In this document: one piece after another, positions 1-6,858 of the stretch
Numbering within the stretch: the stretch's first letter is position 1
Layout: every line of letters begins with the position of its first letter
Assembly: GCA_002719475.1 (NCBI GenBank)
Contig: PBHQ01000001.1
Coordinates: 1 to 9,825 of the forward strand
Direction: 5' to 3'
DNA length: 9,825 nucleotides
Source: Methanobacteriota archaeon
GTDB taxonomy: Archaea; Thermoplasmatota; Poseidoniia; Poseidoniales; Poseidoniaceae
Made by a program: the position numbers and the translations under genes
Notes under the pieces: generated by a model
Seen by the model: only the letters and a program-made list of their open reading frames with translations
What the model was told of the DNA's origin: nothing
The model's database searches: none

Positions 1-1
1 C

Positions 2-985
2 GCCTTCGCAGATGACGTTGATGCTATCCGTGCGGATGCTGCAAAAGCGGTTGAAGAGGCAGAGGATATCGCAGTCACTGCTAAACGTCCACGTTCGGCT
101 TTAGTACAAGGTGATAGAGAAGTCGAATTGGGTAGTCTACGCGAAGGAGAACTGCTTTATCGTCAAGCCAAGAAACGGGCTATGGACATCATAGAATGGT
201 GGGAAAAGGCTGAGAAAGCCATTGCAGAAGCAAAGCGTTTGATCAACGATTTAGAGGGTGAACAAGGCAAGGGATTGAGAAAGATTCTAACCGAAGCAGA
301 AGAATGTCTTGAAGATGAGAATGCCAAGAAAGCCTGGGAATTCGCTTCTGTCATCCCACAGCAGGTTGAGGCGGTGGGTGAAGCGGTAGAGAATGCAGAA
401 CAGGCAGTCGAAGAAGCGCAGCGCGTACTAGATGGAGTCGATGGTATGGATACTGATCTTTGGCAGTCTAGGATGCAGAGTGCAAATACCGCCTTGCAGG
501 ATGGTGACCATGCTTTGGCCCGAGGCCTTTCAGATGGAGTGGTGCGAGAGATAACCGCTGAGAGAGAGGCGATGGAAGATGTCCGCCGAGCCATGCGTCA
601 GCATAGCAAATTGAAGAAGCGTTGGAGTGAACGCCCAGATGCAGATGAATGGCAGGCTAGATACGATGAGGTTGAGAAGGCAGCAGATGAGATGCAATGG
701 TCCCATTCAGCTTCGCTGTTGGAAAGTTTGACCAATGATTTGGATAAGGAATCCAGCGCAGGCGCTGAGGCCAAGGAATTGCTTGAATTCGTGCAAGAGG
801 AATGGATGCGTCTGAGAAATCAACTTGAGGCCAGCGGTATAGACGTCAAGGATGATGAGAGAAGACAGTGCGAGGCTGCGGTTGGAGAAGCAGTGGAGGA
901 GCATTCTAACAGTCGTTGGGAAGAGTGCCTCAAGGCGCTTGGTAATGCTGATGGTCTGATGGAGAAATTGCGTAGGCGCGTTTGA
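2..985 (+). CDS. Helical repeat / coiled-coil protein, C-terminal part (5' truncated by window edge)
   Basis: The reading frame is open from the left edge (first full codon at 2) to TGA at 983-985, giving 327 visible residues. A TTG at 128 could be read as a start, but the frame upstream of it has the same Ala/Glu/Asp-rich helical composition, so the gene very probably begins outside the window. There is no signal peptide, membrane helix or enzymatic motif in the visible part, so a cytoplasmic, structural or DNA-organising role is only a guess. The chain is almost entirely predicted helix and can be divided into about four degenerate units of 60-67 residues (approximately 275-460, 461-649, 650-850 and 851-982). 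Two of them open with Trp-Gln-(Ser/Ala)-Arg, followed by an Ala-x2-3-Leu-rich helix; the last is shorter. It ends in a basic tail, RRRV. Base composition here is high in G+C (35 of 60 in the line from 361). The family is not recognised. Confidence 0.75.
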   Translation, partial: AFADDVDAIRADAAKAVEEAEDIAVTAKRPRSALVQGDREVELGSLREGELLYRQAKKRAMDIIEWWEKAEKAIAEAKRLINDLEGEQGKGLRKILTEAEECLEDENAKKAWEFASVIPQQVEAVGEAVENAEQAVEEAQRVLDGVDGMDTDLWQSRMQSANTALQDGDHALARGLSDGVVREITAEREAMEDVRRAMRQHSKLKKRWSERPDADEWQARYDEVEKAADEMQWSHSASLLESLTNDLDKESSAGAEAKELLEFVQEEWMRLRNQLEASGIDVKDDERRQCEAAVGEAVEEHSNSRWEECLKALGNADGLMEKLRRRV

Positions 986-1073
986 TTGTAAGATTGAAAC
1001 CACAAATTCGTGTATTTCAGTTCACAATTAGTTGAAAGTATGTTATTTCAATGAATCTCGCTCTAGGCTTTGC
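986..1073. other. Intergenic gap between helical repeat protein and Rieske gene
   Basis: This 88-base gap lies between two plus-strand genes and shows no clear TATA box, Shine-Dalgarno motif or hairpin. A TTG at 1032 is in frame with the downstream gene and would extend it by 14 residues. That extension (MKVCYFNESRSRLC) does not resemble the family N-terminus, so the gap is treated as non-coding. Confidence 0.5.
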
Positions 1074-2132
1074 ATGGGAGAAGTGGATGCTGATATCAGA
1101 AGGGCTTCTACTCTGCCCTCGAGATACTATACGGACTCAGAATTGTTTACTGGATTGCTGAAACATTTCAAGCAACAATGGTGCTTCGCCGCTCATCGAT
1201 GCGAGGCTCAAGAAAGCAACGTCCTGCCTCTGCCTCACATTGAAGCGCAAACCGGTGAGCCGATGTTGTTGACCGTACAGAATGAAGAGGTCCGAATCCT
1301 TTCAGGAGTCTGTACACATCGCGGCATGATTCTTACTGACAGACCCTACAAAACAAAGATGATTCAATGTCCTTACCATGGGCGAACTTTTGGGCTCGAC
1401 GGCTGCTTTCGCGCAATGCCAGGTTTTGCAGAAGTCGAAGATTTTCCTACTGACAAAGACAATCTCGCTACCTTTGACTCTGGGGAATGGAATGGATTTT
1501 TCTTCGCTAGCTTTGAGGCCAAAGATTTCGCTACTTGGTTTGCTCCTTTCACTAAACGTATGTCATGGTGGCCTGCTAGTTCTTCGATAACCTATGATCC
1601 ATCAAGACATCGGGACCATAGCATCGAAGCCAATTGGATCGCCTATGTTGACAACTACCTCGAGGGTTTTCACATACCCTTCGTTCATGGTGACTTGCAC
1701 GCTACCCTTGATCACGATGATTATCAGACCGAATTATTCGATGGTTCGGTTCTACAGATTGGAATTGCTCGCGAAGGCGAGCCTTGCTTCGATTTACCTC
1801 AGGATTCTATCGATTATGGCAAGCGCATTGCTGCCTATTACTGGTGGTTCTTCCCAGGATTAATGCTCAATGTTTACCCATGGGGCATGTCTGTGAACAT
1901 AATCATTCCAGAATCGGTTAACCGCACCCGTGTGATTTACCATGGTTACGTCACTGATCAGAACAAAATCGGTATTGGTGCAGGAGGTGATTTGGATAAA
2001 GTAGAGTTGGAAGATCAAACGGTAGTTGCAGGGGTACAGAGAGGCATGAATTCAGCGACTTATGACAGGGGGCGCTACTCTCCACAACACGAGACAGGTG
2101 TACACCATTTCCATTGTATGCTATCCAAATAA
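1074..2132 (+). CDS. Rieske non-heme iron oxygenase, alpha subunit (choline/carnitine/betaine oxygenase-like group)
   Basis: The 352-residue product is a typical length for the catalytic subunit of a Rieske ring-hydroxylating-type oxygenase, which uses electrons from a separate reductase and O2 to hydroxylate or demethylate a small organic substrate in the cytoplasm. The Rieske [2Fe-2S] ligands are present as C80-T-H82 and C99-P-Y-H102, with the usual 16-residue spacing between the two pairs. The catalytic domain carries NW at 187-188, DNYLEGFH at 193-200 and H205. H200, H205 and D314 fit the 2-His-1-carboxylate iron site. E197, three residues before the first His, sits where the electron-bridging acid lies. 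The C-terminus (VQRGMNS, then HETGVHHFH) resembles the choline monooxygenase / GbcA / CntA type. ATG at 1074 was chosen because MGEVDADIRRASTLPSRYYT matches the family start; TTG at 1032 is the alternative. No ferredoxin or reductase gene is adjacent. The substrate cannot be assigned. Confidence 0.9.
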   Translation: MGEVDADIRRASTLPSRYYTDSELFTGLLKHFKQQWCFAAHRCEAQESNVLPLPHIEAQTGEPMLLTVQNEEVRILSGVCTHRGMILTDRPYKTKMIQCPYHGRTFGLDGCFRAMPGFAEVEDFPTDKDNLATFDSGEWNGFFFASFEAKDFATWFAPFTKRMSWWPASSSITYDPSRHRDHSIEANWIAYVDNYLEGFHIPFVHGDLHATLDHDDYQTELFDGSVLQIGIAREGEPCFDLPQDSIDYGKRIAAYYWWFFPGLMLNVYPWGMSVNIIIPESVNRTRVIYHGYVTDQNKIGIGAGGDLDKVELEDQTVVAGVQRGMNSATYDRGRYSPQHETGVHHFHCMLSK

Positions 2133-2133
2133 T

Positions 2134-2883
2134 TCAATCCAATTCTCTAACGTCAAAACGCTCTCCAGTTTGGCTCATCTCATGATTGGTAATCAGTGGT
2201 ATCAATTTACTAGCAACCTCATCCGCATCGACCAACATACCCTCTGAGTGATAGGAGACGAAATTGGAATGGTCTGGAAAATTCTGAGGATTACTGGCGC
2301 GAATATCTTCTTGCATTCCAGTATCAACAATTCCCGGAGCGATTGCGATTGCACTAATCTTCTTCTCTTCCAATTCGCTAGCTATGCACCTTGTCCACAT
2401 ATCTAGCCCTGCTTTTGCAACACAGTAAGCAGACCATGATTGCACTGGCCTAAGTGAAGCACCACTAGAGATAGTTGTGATTCTACTTTGAGCATCACCA
2501 CCCATCAGTGGAATCAGGCCCTTTGTCAGTTGTTGTACTGAGAGTAAGTTAACTTGCAAATTCAGATTCCATTGTTCATTTTCTACCATTGAAGCAGGGA
2601 TTACTGGATTTATCACTCCAGCATTGTGAATTATTCCATCTATTCTTTGACATTCAGAACAAATTTTGGTAATGGCTTCATCGATATCTGTAGCACTGGA
2701 CAAGTCACAAGCAACAGCAAATGATTCTGGGGAATTGATTTTCACTAAGTTTACGACTGAATTCAGATTTTCAGACCTTCTGGCCAACAATACAACCTTA
2801 ACTCCAGTCTTCGCTAATTGTGTAGAAATTGATTTGCCAAGACCTCTAGATGCTCCGGTTACAACATAGGTATGTGCGGCCAT
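2134..2883 (-). CDS. SDR-family NADP(H)-dependent oxidoreductase (sepiapterin/benzil reductase-like)
   Basis: This 249-residue protein is a classical short-chain dehydrogenase/reductase, a cytoplasmic enzyme reducing a carbonyl or oxidising an alcohol. The Rossmann motif TGASRGLG lies at 9-16, D60-L61 follows strand 4, NAG is at 87-89 and N112 is the helix-4 Asn. The catalytic triad is S140, Y153 and K157 (the Y-x3-K pair), with PG at 183-184 in the expected place. R13 in the glycine loop and R35-R36 at the end of strand 2 favour NADP(H) over NAD(H). The stretch SSGASLRPVQSWSAYCVAKAG resembles the sepiapterin reductase / benzil reductase branch rather than FabG. The start is ATG at 2881-2883. 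Its TGA (2134-2136) lies one base from the TAA of the convergent Rieske gene. It is the last gene of the minus-strand series, 90 bases after the membrane protein. Its DNA is AT-rich (20 G+C of 60 in the line from 2521). The substrate is unknown. Confidence 0.88.
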   Translation of the reverse strand: MAAHTYVVTGASRGLGKSISTQLAKTGVKVVLLARRSENLNSVVNLVKINSPESFAVACDLSSATDIDEAITKICSECQRIDGIIHNAGVINPVIPASMVENEQWNLNLQVNLLSVQQLTKGLIPLMGGDAQSRITTISSGASLRPVQSWSAYCVAKAGLDMWTRCIASELEEKKISAIAIAPGIVDTGMQEDIRASNPQNFPDHSNFVSYHSEGMLVDADEVASKLIPLITNHEMSQTGERFDVRELD

Positions 2884-2920
2884 ATTTCTTGATTGATAGT
2901 CTAGCCTTCAAGCATTTGGT

Positions 2921-2929
2921 CACTATAGG
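2921..2929 (-). promoter_or_regulatory. Weak TATA-like element upstream of the SDR gene
   Basis: In the 90-base gap 2884-2973 the minus strand reads CCTATAGTG, about 42 bases before the SDR ATG. With the usual archaeal spacing of roughly 25 bases from TATA box to start of transcription, this would leave a leader of 15-20 bases. The match is short and there is no convincing BRE, so this is only a candidate. Read-through from the upstream gene is equally possible. Confidence 0.2.
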
Positions 2930-2973
2930 TAGCAGGTTGGAATGTTAGTGAATATTGATCCTTGGCTCCTTGC

Positions 2974-3774
2974 TTAATCGACAAAACGTTCTAATCGATA
3001 TTTTTTGATAATATCTGGCTTGAGTTTCTGGGCTTTTTGGGACAATTTTCGTTCGCTTATCAGATTTTTAGGATCATCCCAACGAATTGAGACTTGTTCT
3101 GCTATTCCTAATGCCAGATAAATGTCAACAATCTCAATCGAATCACTTCGCATCCTGCCATTGAGTAAGAATAGCAGAAGAAATTGTCCCATTGAGATAC
3201 AAATAGCGAAAGCCAAGGTGAAAGCGAATACAGAAGCTATGTTTTCTACACCAGTTTTTCTGAACAGAATTTGGAAAGTAGAGATAATTACTCCAGTTCC
3301 AATGATTGGCTCAATGTAACGGTTTTTCAATTTGCCAAATCTGAATAGCGATTCTGAGTTTACATCTAATACGTACATTGGGCAGTATTCATACACTAAT
3401 CTAGGGGCCATAAATGAGATCAATAATGGTCCTCCAAATGCAAGTAATACCATTTCAGTGTTTAATTTATCAATCATTTCAACGGCACTGAATTTTTCGA
3501 TTCCATCATTTTGTACTAGCAATAATACAACTAGAGTCATGTTTAGCATTAACAGCATACGATATGGCTTCATCACCGTCTTAGTTTTCTTTCGGTTTTT
3601 CGCAGACGGGTCGACTAAAAAATTCAAGTTGCCGGGATTTTTCACTATTTTTCTGATAGCAACACGAGTTTCTGCTCTTGATAGTATCAGACTTACTGGG
3701 AAATAGATCAATGCAAATATCAAGCTAATAATCGCAAAACTGATCAGGTGTGTGATAATTTCAGAAGTATCCAT
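2974..3774 (-). CDS. Five-helix integral membrane protein of unknown function
   Basis: The 266-residue product has about five hydrophobic helices: residues 6-32, 72-88, 105-124, 155-172 and 180-205. A basic loop follows the first helix (AKNRKKTKTVMKPYR at roughly 58-72). The last 60 residues form a hydrophilic, Lys/Arg-rich tail that begins RMRSDSIEIVDIYLALGIAEQ and probably lies in the cytoplasm. No transporter, enzyme or channel motif was recognised. The start is taken as ATG at 3772-3774, giving MDTSEIITHLISFAI directly before the first helix. An in-frame TTG at 3811-3813 would add 13 residues and reduce the gap to the upstream lyase gene from 55 to 16 bases. The gene lies between the lyase and the SDR on the same strand and shares their AT-rich composition (21 and 23 G+C of 60 in two lines sampled). 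A link to the lyase is suggested by position only. Confidence 0.75.
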   Translation of the reverse strand: MDTSEIITHLISFAIISLIFALIYFPVSLILSRAETRVAIRKIVKNPGNLNFLVDPSAKNRKKTKTVMKPYRMLLMLNMTLVVLLLVQNDGIEKFSAVEMIDKLNTEMVLLAFGGPLLISFMAPRLVYEYCPMYVLDVNSESLFRFGKLKNRYIEPIIGTGVIISTFQILFRKTGVENIASVFAFTLAFAICISMGQFLLLFLLNGRMRSDSIEIVDIYLALGIAEQVSIRWDDPKNLISERKLSQKAQKLKPDIIKKYRLERFVD

Positions 3775-3829
3775 GAACTGTGTGAATAAATTAGAGAGAA
3801 AACACTTGTGCAATAGAAGAGGTTTATTT

Positions 3830-5683
3830 TCAGTCTATAACCACAGTTTCTACCCTGCCATCTTCTAACTCAAAGATGTAAACATCTGAATCACCATCTT
3901 GTTGAGTATCTACATCTACAATATTTATTCGGATATTGATTACGGTCTCAAAATCAACATCCTGTCCTTCCATATGGTAGCATAGAGAAAAAATTGGAGA
4001 GACCTCATTGAATGAGTTAGATTGCCAACCCCGAATAGGATCATTTGAACCGAAGTATGCATCGAAACTTGTGTACTCATTCAATTGTTTCAATATCATG
4101 CTAGAGTGTTCTGTTCTACTAGATAAGGCGACATCTCCAGAATCAGAATGATCTACAGAGATATCTTTGCCGATATTGAATATCTGTGTATATTGATGAT
4201 ATTCATTGGAATCGATTTGGTCGTGGAAATATATCGCACCATCATTGAAGAATATGACGCTCCTAGTCACTTTTACTCCTTCAAACAGGGTGTGACTTGC
4301 TTTTACAAAACTAAAATTTGTTGAGATAGAGAAATCTTCGATGGTGGCTTTTCCCACGTTTGAGGGGTCACTGATATCATATGATTCTCCATCTATCGAT
4401 ATTGCATTATGTGCGAATACACTTCTGATGTGTTTTCGAAATGGGTCATCTTCGGCATAATTGTACTTGCCAGAATCAACGAAGAAATCAGTATCGTTGT
4501 AAGTCAACACGAATGAAAGGTCATCATTGTGCTTGTGCGTTCTAGAATGGAATCTATTGAACAAGGCGAAATATATCGGAGTAGAATCATCCCAGTCGTT
4601 CTTGAAGATGGCAATTCCAGCATCTTCGTAAACAACGCTATCTTGTTCAATTTCCACACCATCTATGCCATCACTCACTAGGTGCAACAGGTGTTCATTA
4701 GTGATATCACTCTGTGAAATTCTTAGAACAAAATCTGCACTAGAATCGCCAACCATTGGTATCGTCCCGTCAGGTTTTGCAATGTGTACCAAGTACTCCT
4801 GCATACGATAAATCGCCGTATCGATCTCAAGGTTGACAACATTGTAATGATGACAGAAACTAGAGATGCTCATGAACAAGCCTAGTACTAAGTAATGATA
4901 GCCAGGACTGTGCTCTTTGTGTACTCCCGAAGAAGTCACTCCAGTTTCTAGATGTATTGATAGTCTCGAAAATGCCACCTTTTTCCATTCATCACTATCT
5001 TCAAAGATAGGAAAAAGCACAGCCAACTGAATCAAGGCTCTGTCTTGAAAGATACCATGATTGTTATTCCATTGATAATTTGAATCTTTGACAGTGAATT
5101 GGCCATGATTTCGTAATGAGTTAAGGAATGTATTTGCAAACTCTGTATCAAAAATTTCTGAATCTCGATAATGATCCCAGAAATAAATGAAGGTTAAGAT
5201 TCGATTTGCAGTACTATGGTCGTCCCATGCTGCTTTGTTTGAATAATCATTAGGGTTTGGATTATGTTCCATCCAACTATTGATGAACCATTTGGCATGT
5301 ATTAGATAAGTTGCTTCTTCAGTCACTTCATATGCATTCAACAAGTAACTGACCATACGTAAGCTGTGGAAGTAGAATTGCCACGTTTCATCATTATATG
5401 GGTCTTCAGTCCAATCCAAATTCTCCTCTTCATAAACAAAAGGCTCCCAATATCTGAGGAGGAAAATCTCATTTTTTTCAATCAATCTGTCCGCAATTTC
5501 AACTGCAGAAGTAGTTAGTGTAGTTCTTTTTGCATAATCGTGATTTTCAAACTGATTCCAAATCTGGTTTACTTCGTCAATGTCATAATTCACTTTGACA
5601 CTATATTCTGAAGTTCCCAGACATCCAGACATTGCCGATAGAAGCAACAAAGTAACAACCATTGTCGAGGACGTTTTTTTCAC
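3830..5683 (-). CDS. Heparinase II/III-like lipoprotein (putative polysaccharide lyase)
   Basis: The 617-residue protein begins with a lipoprotein signal: KK, a hydrophobic core, then SAMSGC with the lipidated Cys at 21, so it should be anchored on the outer face of the membrane. Residues about 35-340 fit the alpha/alpha toroid of heparinase II/III-type lyases, with DDHSTANR at 154-161, NNNHG at 206-210 and GVHKEHSPGYHY at 253-264. MVGDSS at 310-315 leads into a beta-sandwich domain with THKHNDDLS at 382-390, VDSG at 402-405 and AHN at 424-426. By analogy with heparinase II, N208/H209, Y262 and H383 would be catalytic, and H385, D403 and H425 could hold a zinc ion. Such enzymes cleave uronic-acid polysaccharides by beta-elimination; the substrate here cannot be read. 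GTG at 5681-5683 was chosen because it keeps the two lysines of the signal; ATG at 5660-5662 would lose them. A role in processing its own surface polysaccharide is the main alternative to feeding. Confidence 0.87.
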   Translation of the reverse strand: MKKTSSTMVVTLLLLSAMSGCLGTSEYSVKVNYDIDEVNQIWNQFENHDYAKRTTLTTSAVEIADRLIEKNEIFLLRYWEPFVYEEENLDWTEDPYNDETWQFYFHSLRMVSYLLNAYEVTEEATYLIHAKWFINSWMEHNPNPNDYSNKAAWDDHSTANRILTFIYFWDHYRDSEIFDTEFANTFLNSLRNHGQFTVKDSNYQWNNNHGIFQDRALIQLAVLFPIFEDSDEWKKVAFSRLSIHLETGVTSSGVHKEHSPGYHYLVLGLFMSISSFCHHYNVVNLEIDTAIYRMQEYLVHIAKPDGTIPMVGDSSADFVLRISQSDITNEHLLHLVSDGIDGVEIEQDSVVYEDAGIAIFKNDWDDSTPIYFALFNRFHSRTHKHNDDLSFVLTYNDTDFFVDSGKYNYAEDDPFRKHIRSVFAHNAISIDGESYDISDPSNVGKATIEDFSISTNFSFVKASHTLFEGVKVTRSVIFFNDGAIYFHDQIDSNEYHQYTQIFNIGKDISVDHSDSGDVALSSRTEHSSMILKQLNEYTSFDAYFGSNDPIRGWQSNSFNEVSPIFSLCYHMEGQDVDFETVINIRINIVDVDTQQDGDSDVYIFELEDGRVETVVID

Positions 5684-5748
5684 AGAATCACATCATTGGG
5701 TTGTTTGATGATTTGCAACCAATAGTTTGTTCATCACTCAAATTTGAA
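5684..5748. other. Gap between YHYH and lyase genes, with a short perfect palindrome
   Basis: This 65-base gap holds a perfect 10-base palindrome TCAAATTTGA at 5738-5747, directly behind the YHYH stop. It also holds a weak 5-base inverted repeat, GGTTG at 5699-5703 and CAACC at 5716-5720. Neither is long enough, nor followed by a T-run on the coding strand, to be called a terminator. No clear TATA box precedes the lyase start, so transcription may read through from the YHYH gene. Confidence 0.35.
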
Positions 5749-6744
5749 TCATGGGGGGCTTTTCTTGAAAGAATCATCTGGCGTTCCCATGAAACAACCC
5801 ATTACCCAAGGATAACTGAAAGTAACATAGTAAGAATATACGCCGTTTTCCATCCTTCCGTTGCAGGCATCGAGATCCCCTGCTCCATCTTGCCACACGA
5901 AATCATCTCGGAATTGACCATCCCATTGACCGCCTGGGAATTCACCTTCTCCTTCTTGGCTAGTCCTATTTCCATCCATGAGGACGTAACCTGAGGTAAT
6001 GGCCCGAATGGTTCCATTATCATCGATGTAAGGCCCTCGAATTGGGAAGCCATCTGCTGCATATCCAATGACTCCTGAAACCGTTTGTCCGCTGACGTCA
6101 TACATTGCTGATGGGTCACCATGGTAGTGGTAAGCACCATCCGGCTGGGTATGTGCATGATTGTCATCTTCTCCGAAATCATTGGCAGAATGCATTGGGT
6201 CGTATCGCCAAGGCGTGGTTGGGTCAAAGCACCCGATTTTCTCTTTACCCAGTGGGCCTGGCCCCACACCATAGCATGCTGCAGCCAGTAAGTCCAACTT
6301 CACTCCATTGAGGAAAATAGCATTGTCATATTGCAAGGATAGCGGTGATGATGCATCGTTCAACTGTGGATTCATCGAGATTGTGAAATTTTCCCAAACT
6401 GCAGAAGTGTGCGCAGCAAAAGATCCATTGATAGCGAAATCGTGATTGGGAATACCGTTACTGTAAATTGTACAATATCCCTCATATTCAGTAATTTGAA
6501 TCTCTGCTTGTAGGATTTCTCCATTCGACTTGTCAGTTGCTTGAGCGGTATAATTACCGACATATGCTGCACATGATGCATTGGTATTGGAGAAGATTGC
6601 ATTGGTTATGTCAACCGATTGAGGCGGTTCTATTCCCTCATCATCGATTTTCTGTTCCTTTTTGTCTTTGGCTACACAGCCAGCCATCAACATCAGGGCT
6701 GCTAGTAGAATTGCGACGAATGTAGTTCGCATGGCTTTGCGCAT
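5749..6744 (-). CDS. YHYH-domain lipoprotein
   Basis: The 331-residue product has a basic start (MRKAMR), a hydrophobic core and the lipobox LMAGC with the lipidated Cys at 23, followed by a charged linker (KDKKEQKIDDEG). This makes it an exported, membrane-anchored lipoprotein. The C-terminal two thirds match the YHYH domain family. The signature AYHYHGDP is at 204-211, GYAADGFPIRGPY at 227-239, LDACNGR at 291-297, and the closing block YSYYVTFSYPW...GCF at 303-318. A His/Asp-rich stretch before the signature (EDDNHAHTQPDG at 192-203) gives a cluster of possible metal ligands. C58, C91, C157, C172, C294 and C317 could form disulfides outside the cell. Six N-x-S/T sequons are visible. The biochemical function of the family is not established to my knowledge; metal binding is an inference. 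The start is ATG at 6742-6744; a second ATG (residue 5) is possible. Confidence 0.87.
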   Translation of the reverse strand: MRKAMRTTFVAILLAALMLMAGCVAKDKKEQKIDDEGIEPPQSVDITNAIFSNTNASCAAYVGNYTAQATDKSNGEILQAEIQITEYEGYCTIYSNGIPNHDFAINGSFAAHTSAVWENFTISMNPQLNDASSPLSLQYDNAIFLNGVKLDLLAAACYGVGPGPLGKEKIGCFDPTTPWRYDPMHSANDFGEDDNHAHTQPDGAYHYHGDPSAMYDVSGQTVSGVIGYAADGFPIRGPYIDDNGTIRAITSGYVLMDGNRTSQEGEGEFPGGQWDGQFRDDFVWQDGAGDLDACNGRMENGVYSYYVTFSYPWVMGCFMGTPDDSFKKSPP

Positions 6745-6858
6745 CGGTTTGATGAAATCAAAGTAACTACCAATTTGCTATTTTGGCCAAGTATATCGGT
6801 GTCTTTGAAGATAACCAAGAGGTCACTGAATTTTGGAACAACGCCTGTTACTGCATCA
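6745..6858. other. Intergenic gap between surface protein and YHYH lipoprotein genes
   Basis: This 114-base gap is the longest on the minus strand and the most likely place for a separate promoter for the YHYH-lyase part of the series. No hairpin with a T-tract was seen behind the surface protein stop (6859-6861). Confidence 0.5.
6789..6799 (-). promoter_or_regulatory. Candidate archaeal TATA box upstream of the YHYH gene
   Basis: On the minus strand the sequence reads CCGATATACTT, with its centre about 47-50 bases before the YHYH ATG. With a TATA-to-start distance of about 25 bases, transcription would begin near 6768 and leave a leader of about 20-25 bases. The core GATATAC is an imperfect match to the archaeal consensus and no strong BRE was seen, so confidence is low. 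Confidence 0.28.

Noticed and set aside
163..594. Minus-strand open frame of 143 codons inside the helical repeat gene
   Set aside because: It is antisense to a frame open from the window edge with consistent helical composition. Its Ser/Ala/Cys-rich translation is typical of the reverse strand of an Ala/Glu-rich gene.
1032..1073. Extension of the Rieske protein to the TTG at 1032
   Set aside because: The added 14 residues do not fit the family N-terminus, whereas ATG at 1074 does.
3793..3804. T/C-rich run on the minus strand (GTTTTCTCTCT) behind the lyase gene as an archaeal U-tract terminator
   Set aside because: It is interrupted and short, and lies just before the next gene's likely start. 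It cannot be separated from chance in AT-rich DNA.
5699..5720. Inverted repeat GGTTG / CAACC as a terminator behind the YHYH gene
   Set aside because: The stem is only 5 bases with a 12-base loop and no T-tract follows on the minus strand.
5753..5758. Run of six G near the 3' end of the YHYH gene as a possible phase-variation tract
   Set aside because: Six bases is short, and the run lies in the last codons (Ser-Pro-Pro-stop), where slippage would change only the tail. No evidence of switching.
5802..6272. Second minus-strand frame of 156 codons within the YHYH gene
   Set aside because: It overlaps the YHYH domain in another frame, and the YHYH frame carries all family motifs without interruption.
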